From assembly GCA_029238935.1 (NCBI GenBank), contig JAQZBN010000011.1, forward strand, positions 102,745 to 166,744: a DNA stretch of 64,000 nucleotides, read 5' to 3'. The notes beneath the pieces were generated by a model, which saw only the letters and a program-made list of their open reading frames with translations, was not told the DNA's origin and did not search any database. Positions within the stretch are counted from its first letter, which is position 1, and every line of letters begins with the position of its first letter. Source of the DNA: Herbinix sp. (GTDB taxonomy: Bacteria > Bacillota > Clostridia > Lachnospirales > Lachnospiraceae). Positions 8,310 through 17,277 of the stretch are shown in pieces. A program made the position numbers and the translations under genes.

Positions 8310-9105
8310 TTATTCCTTCCCCTGGAACAACGTTCCCACACATTTTCCTTCAATTATCTTATAGAGTTCCTCAGGTCTTTTTCCATTCGTTATGATTACA
8401 TTAATTCCTTGATCCATCGCAAGTGATGCTGCTAGAATCTTTGTTCTCATTCCCCCTGTTCCACGACGTGAGCCCGCTCCACCGGCAAGCTTATAAACCT
8501 TGTCATCAATGTTTTCAATTTTCTGAATTAACTTTGCATCAGGATACAGTCTTGGGTCTCGGTCATAAAATCCGTCAATGTCAGATAATATTATCAATTT
8601 CGATGCTTGACACAACACTGCAACTACGGCTGATAGCATACGTTATCACCAAATAATCGTTCTGACGATTCAATCTCTGTATAACTTACAGAATCATTTT
8701 CATTTACCACAGGAATCACTCCCATTTCTAGCAATGAATCAAATGTATTGATCAGATTTTCCTTCTTCTCATCCTGTTTGATATCATCAGCATTCAAGAG
8801 GATTTGTCCAATCGTCTTATCGTAATCACCAAAAAATTATCATAAAGAAACATAATCTTACATTGGCCGACAGAAGCAGTTGCCTGTTTCAGACGTAAAC
8901 TCTGTGGTCTTTCTTTCATTTTTAGTTTGTTTGCACCAACAGCAATCGCTCCAGAGGATACCAGGATGACCTCGTATCCCATATTATGAATATCAGATAG
9001 CACACAAGCCAACCGATCAAAGGAGCGTAAGTCACTTTGTCCCAGCTCATTTGTCAAGGTAGAAGTACCCGCTTTGACGACAATTCTATTATGATAATGT
9101 TTCAT
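8310..9105 (-). pseudogene. proB: Glutamate 5-kinase, two frameshifts
   Basis: ProB phosphorylates glutamate in the first step of proline synthesis. The N-terminal part (from 9105; RIVVKAGTSTLTNELG, VSSGAIAVG) and the C-terminal part (LSDIDGFYDRDPR, GGMRTKILAA) are in two frames, and the middle (KTIGQILLNADD, GVIPVVNENDSVSYTE) is in a third. One base is missing near 8831-8836, in a run of six A (plus strand), and one near 8641, where GDN-D-MLSA would be expected. With both bases restored the product is about 265 aa, the full length of ProB lacking a PUA domain. This is either a pseudogene or two sequencing errors; nothing else is damaged. It starts 2 bp after proX ends. Confidence 0.85.
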
Positions 9106-9107
9106 TA

Positions 9108-9647
9108 CTACACCTCAATAATTCTTGCTTCATGCTTTGCAAATATAAGAAAATCTTCTAAGATACGATTTGTTTCAATTTTCATATAACCTGTGGTTAC
9201 GCCATCACTGCAGCCATACCACTTATTGTTAGCAACCTCTTTATCAAATACCACTTGGATCTGTTTATTCTGATCTAGTAAAACACCAAATACAGTAGCA
9301 GCTCCAATTATGGTCCCCATCATTTCTTCCATTTTTTCTACCGGAGCAAAGGAAACTCTGGATATTCCCATAACCGAGCTAAAATCTTTTGAACGGAATG
9401 GTTTATCGCTTCTAGTAATGAACAAATAAAACTCTGTCTGCTGTCTGTTGCATAAAAATAAGGTTTTTACCATTTCCATATCCAATATCCTATTGATTTC
9501 AATGCAGTCCTCCATGGTTATGACCTCATCTGTATCAACTCTTTGATAAGGAATATCCAATTGTTCCAACATTTCATATACTTTTCTTCTCAATTCATTA
9601 TCATATGTCTTTGGTTTATCATTCATAATTTCACTAACATATATCAT
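9108..9647 (-). CDS. proX: Prolyl-tRNA deacylase (ProX/YbaK family)
   Basis: This 179-aa protein belongs to the YbaK/ProX editing-domain family, which hydrolyses mischarged aminoacyl-tRNA such as Ala-tRNA(Pro) in the cytoplasm. Typical features are the early region IPYQRVDTDEVITMED, the core LFLCNRQQTEFYLFITRSDKPF, the GAATVFGVL turn and the conserved DKEV motif. The start has GGAGG upstream on the minus strand (complement of 9655-9660). proB follows with a 2-bp gap, so editing of prolyl-tRNA and proline synthesis were in one unit. A LysR regulator is divergent and 120 bp away, and may control it. Confidence 0.85.
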   Translation of the reverse strand: MIYVSEIMNDKPKTYDNELRRKVYEMLEQLDIPYQRVDTDEVITMEDCIEINRILDMEMVKTLFLCNRQQTEFYLFITRSDKPFRSKDFSSVMGISRVSFAPVEKMEEMMGTIIGAATVFGVLLDQNKQIQVVFDKEVANNKWYGCSDGVTTGYMKIETNRILEDFLIFAKHEARIIEV

Positions 9648-9767
9648 TTATTTGTCCTCCATTTCTGCTTGCTAAAATTCCTTTTATAGTCTATCATCCT
9701 TTGTAAGAGTACAAAAGCGAATATTAATCATAATAATTATTACAATTTCAGATACAGAGGTAAAACT

Positions 9768-10634
9768 ATGGAAATGAATATCCAAAAATATATGGCATTT
9801 GTAAAAACTGTTGAATATGGAAGTTTTACCAAAGCCTCCCAGATTCTGAATTATTCCCAGTCAGGGATTAGTCGTATGATTCATGACCTTGAAAAGGAAT
9901 GGAATGTATATCTGTTAGAGCGAAATCATACTGGTGTAAGGCTTACTTCAGATGGTTTACGGCTTCTGCCGCATGCAAAAGCAATATGTGAAACTTTTGA
10001 TAAAATGCAAATGGAAATAGATGATTTAAACGGTCTTTCATTGGGGCTGATCCGCATTGGCACTTTCTCCAGTGTAGCCACCCATTGGCTACCTAATATG
10101 ATTCAATCGTTTCAGAACGACTACCCGAACATCGATTATGAATTGCTGTTGGGAGATTACACAGAAATTGAAGAATGGATTGCTGATGGGCGTGTTGATT
10201 GTGGCTTTTTGAGATTACCTACATCAAACGAATTCGAGACAATTTTTTTAGAACAGGACAGACTTCTAGCGATTTTGCCGGAAGATCATTATCTTGCACA
10301 ACTTGATATGGTTCCAATCAGAGAATTATGCAGAGAACCTTTTATGTTATTGGAAAAAGGAGCGAAAGCAGAGATTTCCGCTATCTTTGAGAAAAGCAAT
10401 CTTACACCAAAAATCCGCTTTACTACATGGGATGATTATGCCATTATGTCCATGGTGGAAAAGGGACTTGGTGTAAGTATTCTTCCAGAGCTGATATTAA
10501 AACGTATACCATACCACATTATTGCGAAAGAGCTTGATGTGCCTGCGTATCGTAAAATCGGTCTGGCTCTTCGCGATAGAAAAACAGCTTCACTTGCTGT
10601 AAAAAAGTTTTTAGAGTATCTGCAAAATCGATAG
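9768..10634 (+). CDS. LysR-family transcriptional regulator
   Basis: The first 65 residues are a winged helix-turn-helix (FTKASQILNYSQSGISRMI), followed by a long linker helix and a periplasmic-binding-like effector domain (GLIRIGTFSSVATHWLP to the end). Length is 288 aa, usual for the family. It is divergent from proX-proB, and the shared spacer holds an AT-rich palindrome (AATAATTATT, about 9733-9742) that could be part of a LysR site. The effector is unknown. By family rules it would regulate the divergent unit and itself. If the proB unit is dead, it may now control proX alone. Confidence 0.9.
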   Translation: MEMNIQKYMAFVKTVEYGSFTKASQILNYSQSGISRMIHDLEKEWNVYLLERNHTGVRLTSDGLRLLPHAKAICETFDKMQMEIDDLNGLSLGLIRIGTFSSVATHWLPNMIQSFQNDYPNIDYELLLGDYTEIEEWIADGRVDCGFLRLPTSNEFETIFLEQDRLLAILPEDHYLAQLDMVPIRELCREPFMLLEKGAKAEISAIFEKSNLTPKIRFTTWDDYAIMSMVEKGLGVSILPELILKRIPYHIIAKELDVPAYRKIGLALRDRKTASLAVKKFLEYLQNR

Positions 10635-10724
10635 TAAGAAGAATCATCCGGTATAATTGAAAAAATAGAAAGAGATGAATACATTAACCTTTGATTTAAC
10701 AATATCTCACATTAAGCTATTATT

Positions 10725-11780
10725 TTATGAATCCTTTTCCCTCAACTTAACCACTTTTGCAGCACCGCGACGTCTACTGTCTTCAATCGCAGCATAGTGT
10801 TTCTTTGTTGTATTAACATCCTTATGGCCGAGAACATCAGCAACAAGATAAATATCGCCGGTTTCCCTGTAGAGACTTGTTCCGTAGGTGCTTCGAAGCT
10901 TATGGGGCGTAATCTTCTTTAATTTTGTTACGATGGAAGCATATTTCTTCACTAAGTTTTCCACAGATCGGACATTAATCCTTTTCTGCTGCATGGAGAG
11001 AAAGAGAGCATTACCATGACCGTCAGCAGGAACAATCTGATTTCGTTCTTCCAAATACATCAATAAAGCTTCACGAACCTCTTCACCAAAATAAATAATA
11101 ACCTCATAACCACCTTTTCTTCTTATCTTTATGCCATTATTCTCAAAGTCTACATCGTTGATATCCAACCCCACGCATTCGGACACACGTATTCCGGTTC
11201 CAAGTAGAAGAGTCATCATTGCTAAATCTCTGATCTTTGTCTTCTGATGGAATTTTTGCTGCGTCTTCGTCATATTTACGCCTGACTCTACTTCATCCAA
11301 TAGCTTTGCTACTTCATCGATATCAAGACGGATAATTTCCTTTTCGTGTAGCTTTGGCACGTTTACTAATGCGGCAGGATTGGTCGTTATCATTTCCTTC
11401 TTATAAAAATAGTTATAGAAGCTGCGTAAGGATACTAGCTTTCTTTTTTTTCCATTCTCAGCGTTCACCCGTTCCATATCCTCAGTCCTATAATAGGTTA
11501 AGTATTCGAGATATTCCTCAATATCGATCGGCTTAATCTGATCTAAAACATCTCTTTGAATTTCGGTAATTGAAGTGTTTTTTAAAGTGGGGTTATTCTG
11601 CAGTAAAAAATCAAAGAATACCCTGAGATCGTATGCATAAGCAATTCTGGTACGGGAGGAAGTGGTTGGCTCAATACCACGGAAAAAATCTTTACAAAAG
11701 GTAGGTAAATTCTTTTGTAATTCTCTCAATCGGACCGCATTATCTATATTAACTTGTTCGTGATAATTATGTTCAGCCAT
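10725..11780 (-). CDS. Tyrosine recombinase, XerS-like
   Basis: This 351-aa protein has a SAM-like N-terminal DNA-binding domain (residues about 20-150) and a catalytic domain with Arg in GTGIRVSE, His-x-x-Arg in HKLRST, His in VLGHKD and the nucleophile Tyr in KKHYAA. Length and the lack of a neighbouring partner fit the single-recombinase XerS type, which resolves chromosome dimers, rather than a phage integrase. No attachment site or excisionase is visible next to it. The start has AGGAG 5 nt upstream. It converges with the LysR gene. Integrase function for an element outside the window cannot be excluded. Confidence 0.85.
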   Translation of the reverse strand: MAEHNYHEQVNIDNAVRLRELQKNLPTFCKDFFRGIEPTTSSRTRIAYAYDLRVFFDFLLQNNPTLKNTSITEIQRDVLDQIKPIDIEEYLEYLTYYRTEDMERVNAENGKKRKLVSLRSFYNYFYKKEMITTNPAALVNVPKLHEKEIIRLDIDEVAKLLDEVESGVNMTKTQQKFHQKTKIRDLAMMTLLLGTGIRVSECVGLDINDVDFENNGIKIRRKGGYEVIIYFGEEVREALLMYLEERNQIVPADGHGNALFLSMQQKRINVRSVENLVKKYASIVTKLKKITPHKLRSTYGTSLYRETGDIYLVADVLGHKDVNTTKKHYAAIEDSRRRGAAKVVKLREKDS

Positions 11781-12057
11781 ATGTACTCCTTCAAACTGAT
11801 CTTATAATCAGATATTAATAAGTGAATTTCTAATTTATAGTAGACTTTATTATGAAAAATTATATAACAAAACTAAATTTGTAAAAGATATATATGCGAG
11901 TTTTAGAAAGTTAGCATACATATGTGTTAGAACTTGATATAAAATCTAGATTTCATCCTAGGACATTAGAAACGGCTATTACTTATATTATTTGTCTCAA
12001 TTCCATTAATTCATTTAAATGATAAGGTACTTTTATGTTATTTTAGGAGATATATGT

Positions 12058-12353
12058 TCATATAATATTTGGTGTTGCAAAGGGCTTTATCCAATCGGGA
12101 CGAGTACCACTTTGTACTGCATGGAATAAACGTTCTTTCAGTCCTTCATTTTCAAGACTCAAGGTCTTTATCAACTGCTTTACATATTCACGCTTAGTAT
12201 AACCATCCACCGGGCAGGGGTTCTTAATCACTGGGAGCTGGTTAAGGAGTCCTTCCCTCCTGAAACACCTACAGCGATTTTATCACCTTCTTCAATCATG
12301 TGGTAATCGTCAATCGCTTTTCTCGTAAACTTTAGTAATTGCTGTAACTTCAT
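12058..12353 (-). pseudogene. TtcA-like tRNA thiolation protein, large internal deletion
   Basis: The minus strand starts at ATG (12353) and encodes 36 residues typical of the TtcA/TilS ATP-pyrophosphatase family, ending in the PP-loop GVSGGKDSL. The frame then stops, and in another frame the normal C-terminus of the same family resumes (LPVIKNPCPVDGYTKREYV to SGTRPDWIKP) and stops at 12058. The whole middle, with the iron-sulfur cysteines, is missing, and the junction lies near 12232-12248. An AAGGGG lies upstream of the start. The gene cannot make active enzyme. Intact family members thiolate tRNA bases with bound Fe-S clusters. Confidence 0.8.
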
Positions 12354-12829
12354 TTGAATTGTTATCCCCTTACATTAATTCATTTATTTGATATTATACC
12401 ACATTGGATGGGGAATGAAAATATTAGATCTTTTATAATACTTCATTTAACATAATTTCTACCGGATTATAAATTCTATAAACGTAGAATAAATATTAAA
12501 CCATATTTCCCTTGGTCTTTATAATTCAATGTTTCTAAGAGAAACATGAGACGATTGTAGAATGCTGTAACTTTCCGGAAGATTTACATACTACAACAGT
12601 GGAATGGTCATTTTTCATTGTTTTTTGTTACTATTTCTATTATTACGTTCTTGCATATATGTCATATAATTTTGTAATTTGGTAAAATTAATTATTTCAT
12701 GAAAAAAATTCTGTATGACACAGTTTTAACACTTATTAACACTATTGTAATATTTAGTGCATATAAGAAAGTTTAGGTAACCAAGAGACCGTTTCATATG
12801 ATTAGCAGATTTAGGAGGTTAGACAGAAT
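12354..12829. other. 476-bp AT-rich spacer
   Basis: No gene is supported here. It holds the divergent starts of the ttcA-like remnant and the amidase gene, a short palindrome (TTTCCGGAA, about 12572-12580), and several TTAACA-like hexamers near 12725-12745 that may belong to the amidase promoter. I cannot fix a single promoter. Confidence 0.4.
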
Positions 12830-15556
12830 ATGAGACAAAAATTACATCAGATAGTCCACGGTATATTGCATTCTACCAAGGAACAAAAACACATTTCTAC
12901 ATTATTAGTATTAAGGATCAGCTGCATTCTAGCAGTTGCATTTCTAATCGCATTTCTACCGATCACAGAGGCAGAAGCAGCATCATCGATTACACTCTAT
13001 GATTATGGAACGAAGAAGGAATTCAAATATACCGATTTACAGGTTAAGGTAACTTTGAATAAAGAAAAGATCAGCGTAGACCGTACTCCGGGTATTCTCG
13101 TTAATAATATAGCATTGGTTCCCTATACTGATATCTTTGAACAATCACCTATTGATGCAAATTGTGAATATGTATCGGATGGTCGTGAAATTACGATCTC
13201 TAAGAATGGGATTACGATTAAGATGACCTTATATAGTAAGACTGGTTATGTTAATGGTAAAGCGGTCACCCTGCCAGAAGCTCCAACCAGAGTGAAATAT
13301 GTATCAGAGAATATTTCTAAGATACTAGTACCATCCCGGTTTATAGCTGAAACCTTGGGTTATTCCTATGTCTGGAATAAAAGCACTGGCACAGTAAGCA
13401 TCACGAAAACTTCCATTGGTTTATCCTATGATGGTGGTAAAAAGCTTGAGTATACAGGTGCACAGGGTAAAGTTACGATTGATGGAAAATCCATTTCTTT
13501 GGGTACTATGCCAAGTATTATCGTAAATAATACAGCGATGCTTCGTGCAAAAAAAGTTTTTTCTGATTCGTCCATTGGTGCAACCTATCAATATGATTCG
13601 TCAAAGAAAACAGTTACGTTAACCAAAGGAAGCAATACCCTTATCATGACAATTGGTAGTAAAACAGCAACCCTGAATGGAAAGACAATTAAATTAGAAA
13701 ACGCACCAATGATTGTGAAAAACTGGGAAGATAATAATACATACATCATGGTTCCAGGAAGCAATACAGCAACAAATCTTGGATATGATTACAAATGGAA
13801 TAACACAACTAGGACATCAGTGATTACCTCACGAAAAGGAGAAAGCAATAATGGAGGTTCCGGTTCTGAACCAGAGCTTGGTGATGATGGAGTGAATGAA
13901 AGTGACAGTTCACTTTATGATTTTAAATCCACCGCGTTGAATATCCTCAAGAGTTCAGGTATTCATGAACTTAACAAGGACCAGCTTGTTAATACTGGCT
14001 ATCTTTATTCTATTGCAAGAGACTATAGCAATACTGCTTTAAATGCAGAGACTTATATGATTACAAATACAGTTCCTTATGGAAAAATTACTACGAATTA
14101 TCAGGATCATATATTATCCATAGGATTTGTAAGCATGATATCATCACCACAAGAGTATCTGGCACCGGGTACCAGTAGTAATATCGTTAATAGTATTAGT
14201 TCAATATTTAACGCGGAAGATCTGAGTACCAAAGTTAATCTGAACATCATACCGGATCAGATGAACTATGACATAAGATTATCAGAGGATCAAACGATCC
14301 TATATGTTACTATTTATAGAAATGTAATATCTGAAGTAAATATTGGTACAACGAATCAAGGTGATTACATAACTTTCACAGGAATTGATGCTGTGAAAGC
14401 AACAGTTACAAAACAGGAAAATTATCTTATGATAGATCTACCCAATACATTGAATGGGGTTGGTGAGCAATACACTTCAGTTACTGGTACTAAAAAGATA
14501 AGTTATATTCAAATCAGTGGTACAACCGCAGATCGAACGCAGGTCATTCTTGGTTTATCTTCCGATTCAGAGTATTCGGTGACGGAGACTGGAAATAACT
14601 ATACAATTACCTTTGCTTCCGGTTCTAATTCGGGATCTAATCAGGGATCTGATCCTGGATCTGATCCAGAAACACCTGTTGAGCAAGGAAAATACGAGAT
14701 TGTGATTCCAAAACCTACGGAAGTAACCTCTACGATGGTATCTGATATTGATTATTATAATGAAAAGAAAATAGCTATTACGATTCCAGGCGATTACACG
14801 GCGTATTTTAAAGCAAATACAATTACCGAAAAATCATCAGTGGTTAGTGATATCTCAGTTCGATTTAAAAATAATAAGACTGAAATTTTAATTTGTACCT
14901 CGAAGATTCAAGGGTATCGTTATGTGACCGATGAAAAGAATATCTATGTACATATAGATGATCCCAAAGATATCTATAAAAACATCGTTGTATTAGATCC
15001 CGGACATGGCGGAGGAGCAGTTGGAGCAAATTATGGTGGCTTTTATGAGAAAAATATTAATTTGGCTATCCTTTATGAAGTAGGTAAGAAGTACTTTAAC
15101 TCGAATTCCTCTGAAATGAAAGTGTACTATACAAGAGATGCGGATTATGATATTACATTAGATAACCGAGCGGCTTTTGCCAGCAAGGTAGGAGCTGATT
15201 TGTTCGTAAGTCTTCATATGAATGCATCCACTTCTTCAGGGATTAGAGGTACGGAAGTTTATTATTCTACATCTAATAACAAAGCAAATAGTGCCGGTTT
15301 GACCAGCGAAAAGCTCGCTAATTTATTTACTAATAATCTTACGAGCGCCTTGGGTACGAAAAAATTAGGAACGAAAACTGCGAAGTTTGTTGTAGTACAT
15401 AGAAATACAGTTCCTGCTGTTTTAATTGAATTAGGTTTCTTATCCAATGCACAAGACCGTGCTTTAATTACAGATCCTGATTTCCAGGATGATGCGGTAA
15501 AAGTAATCTATGATACTATTTGCTCTGTATTTAAGCAATATCCGACAGGAAGATAG
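12830..15556 (+). CDS. Secreted N-acetylmuramoyl-L-alanine amidase with stalk domains
   Basis: The enzyme cleaves the amide bond between MurNAc and the peptide stem of peptidoglycan. A long signal peptide ends near ITEAEAAS (about residue 50). Two copper-amine-oxidase-like stalk domains follow (about 55-200 and 205-340), then a Ser/Gly linker, an AMIN-like region (about 480-600), a Gly/Ser/Pro-rich linker and a second beta region. The catalytic Amidase_3 domain occupies about 718-905: zinc ligands His in LDPGHGG, Glu in YEKNIN and His in SLHMNAS, with catalytic Glu in LIELGFLSN. AGGAGG at 12813-12818 precedes the ATG by 11 nt. The next gene is another exported wall-associated enzyme, which suggests a shared role in wall remodelling. 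Confidence 0.93.
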   Translation: MRQKLHQIVHGILHSTKEQKHISTLLVLRISCILAVAFLIAFLPITEAEAASSITLYDYGTKKEFKYTDLQVKVTLNKEKISVDRTPGILVNNIALVPYTDIFEQSPIDANCEYVSDGREITISKNGITIKMTLYSKTGYVNGKAVTLPEAPTRVKYVSENISKILVPSRFIAETLGYSYVWNKSTGTVSITKTSIGLSYDGGKKLEYTGAQGKVTIDGKSISLGTMPSIIVNNTAMLRAKKVFSDSSIGATYQYDSSKKTVTLTKGSNTLIMTIGSKTATLNGKTIKLENAPMIVKNWEDNNTYIMVPGSNTATNLGYDYKWNNTTRTSVITSRKGESNNGGSGSEPELGDDGVNESDSSLYDFKSTALNILKSSGIHELNKDQLVNTGYLYSIARDYSNTALNAETYMITNTVPYGKITTNYQDHILSIGFVSMISSPQEYLAPGTSSNIVNSISSIFNAEDLSTKVNLNIIPDQMNYDIRLSEDQTILYVTIYRNVISEVNIGTTNQGDYITFTGIDAVKATVTKQENYLMIDLPNTLNGVGEQYTSVTGTKKISYIQISGTTADRTQVILGLSSDSEYSVTETGNNYTITFASGSNSGSNQGSDPGSDPETPVEQGKYEIVIPKPTEVTSTMVSDIDYYNEKKIAITIPGDYTAYFKANTITEKSSVVSDISVRFKNNKTEILICTSKIQGYRYVTDEKNIYVHIDDPKDIYKNIVVLDPGHGGGAVGANYGGFYEKNINLAILYEVGKKYFNSNSSEMKVYYTRDADYDITLDNRAAFASKVGADLFVSLHMNASTSSGIRGTEVYYSTSNNKANSAGLTSEKLANLFTNNLTSALGTKKLGTKTAKFVVVHRNTVPAVLIELGFLSNAQDRALITDPDFQDDAVKVIYDTICSVFKQYPTGR

Positions 15557-15641
15557 AGCATAAACATAGGAATCCTTATTGTTTCATTATTAAAGTATAA
15601 AGGTGAGTTTGTAATAATATCGAGTGGAAGGAGTTATTCAT

Positions 15642-17009
15642 ATGATACTCAGAGTTAAGAGTCAGTTATGTAGATTGGTCTTCTGTTTGTTATTCCTTGG
15701 ACTATTTATGTTACCTGCTATGACTGTTCAAGCAGAGGAAACGAATTCGGAAGATGCAATTGGCGATGTAATCCAAGGTGAAACCGGAGGAGAGGTCGGT
15801 AATGAGACCGCTATTGAGACCGATAATGAAACCAGTGATATTTTAGAAGAGGATGAAGATGATACAGTGGAAAATGATGAGTTTCAGGCTGTATGGATTT
15901 CATATTTGGAATTTAATGATCGTCTGAAGGATCCGGAAACCGGTCAGTTAGGATTTACGAAGGAACGCTTCGAAGCTATGATTAACGAAATGTTTGATCG
16001 TGTCGCTGAGATGAATATGAATGCAGTCGTTGTTCATGTAAGACCGTTTGGAGATGCTATGTACCCCTCCGAAGAATTCCCATGGTCAAAGTACATCTCT
16101 GGAACTCAAGGTAAGGACCCCGGTTTTGATCCGTTGAAGTATATGATAACAGCAGCTCATGAGAGAGGTCTGGAGTTTCATGCGTGGATTAACCCATATC
16201 GTGTGACGAACAATACCACAGATGTTAATTATCTATCCAAGGATAATCCGGCAAGAAAGTGGTTGACAGATCGAGTGGTTACCAATGATCGTTACGTCTT
16301 ATCTTTCGGTGGTGCATTATACTATAATCCTTCTTCTGCAAGAGCTCAATACTTAATTAAAGAAGGGATACGCGAGATTGTTGAAAACTATGATGTGGAC
16401 GGAATTCATTTTGATGATTATTTTTATCCAACACTAGGATCTAACAATGCAAATAATTTTGATGCTACGGAATATAAAGCTTACGCGAAAGAAAAAAAGG
16501 ATGCAGGTAAGAAGGCCATGTCTATCGCAGACTGGCGTCGGAATAATGTTAATAACTTAATTAAAAGAGTATATGACTGCATTAAAGAAGCGGATCAAAC
16601 AATTGAATTCGGAATAAGTCCCGGTGGATTTTTGGATTACTTGACCATGGACGATCGTTATTACAGCGATATCGAAAAGTGGCTTTCAGAACCTGGATAT
16701 ATTGATTATATTTGCCCGCAGCTTTATTGGTCCTTCAATCACAGCAAATTTCCTTATGATGATATTCTAAATCGTTGGTTAGCTTTACGAACCAATGAAG
16801 ATGTAAAAGTATATGTCGGCATTGCAACCTACAAAGCTGGATCAAAGGAAGAACCGGATTGGAAGAATGATCCGGAAATCTTAAAGAAAATGGTGGAGTA
16901 TGGAAGAGAAACAGGATTGGTAGATGGTTATATTTATTTTCGATATGATTATTTCTTTAAGAAAGCTACCCAAGCTGGTGTAAATGAATTACTAAGTATG
17001 ATTAAATAA
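15642..17009 (+). CDS. Secreted GHL10-family glycoside hydrolase-like protein (YngK type)
   Basis: After a signal peptide ending in MTVQA (residue about 26) there is an acidic Glu/Asp/Thr-rich linker to about residue 70, then a TIM-barrel of the GHL10 (formerly DUF187) family. Diagnostic stretches are FQAVWISYLEF at the start, VVVHVRPFGDAMYPSE, HAWINPYRVT, GIHFDDYFYP and GISPGGF. The family is predicted to cleave glycans, probably of the cell wall, but the substrate is not established. I start at ATG 15642 with AAGGAG at 15628-15633; an upstream in-frame GTG at 15624 would include that ribosome binding site. It is 85 bp from the amidase gene and ends with a terminator. Confidence 0.9.
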   Translation: MILRVKSQLCRLVFCLLFLGLFMLPAMTVQAEETNSEDAIGDVIQGETGGEVGNETAIETDNETSDILEEDEDDTVENDEFQAVWISYLEFNDRLKDPETGQLGFTKERFEAMINEMFDRVAEMNMNAVVVHVRPFGDAMYPSEEFPWSKYISGTQGKDPGFDPLKYMITAAHERGLEFHAWINPYRVTNNTTDVNYLSKDNPARKWLTDRVVTNDRYVLSFGGALYYNPSSARAQYLIKEGIREIVENYDVDGIHFDDYFYPTLGSNNANNFDATEYKAYAKEKKDAGKKAMSIADWRRNNVNNLIKRVYDCIKEADQTIEFGISPGGFLDYLTMDDRYYSDIEKWLSEPGYIDYICPQLYWSFNHSKFPYDDILNRWLALRTNEDVKVYVGIATYKAGSKEEPDWKNDPEILKKMVEYGRETGLVDGYIYFRYDYFFKKATQAGVNELLSMIK

Positions 17010-17019
17010 ACAAAAAGAT

Positions 17020-17059
17020 ACAGTTCAATCCGTAGGAATACGAATTGGGCTGTTTTTTT
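17020..17059 (+). terminator. Rho-independent terminator
   Basis: ACAGTTCAATCCG and CGAATTGGGCTGT pair, followed by T7. It ends the amidase and GHL10 unit. Confidence 0.85.
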
Positions 17060-17170
17060 ACATAAGCGTTTGATGTTTGGTATTACATAAGTATATTATG
17101 TTAACATATCGAAAAATATTTTACTTTATAGAAAAAGAAAGAATGATTGTAAACAATTTTTAGAAATAAC

Positions 17171-17199
17171 AAGACAAAATAAATCCTATGATGTATAAT
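17171..17199 (+). promoter_or_regulatory. Promoter of the H-NOX receptor gene
   Basis: AAGACA (17171-17176), 17 bp, then TATAAT (17194-17199) with a TG one base ahead. No sigma-28 (flagellar) consensus is seen, so it is probably vegetative. Confidence 0.45.
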
Positions 17200-17277
17200 A
17201 GGAATAAATACTATTTTCATGAACCTTAACTGTTATTTGTTGGATTTATGAATACAAAAGAATAAAGGAGAGCATCT

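Noticed and set aside
10725..11780. Phage or ICE integrase marking a mobile element
   Set aside because: No structural, relaxase, excisionase or att-repeat signals are nearby, and its length and motifs fit a chromosomal XerS-type recombinase.
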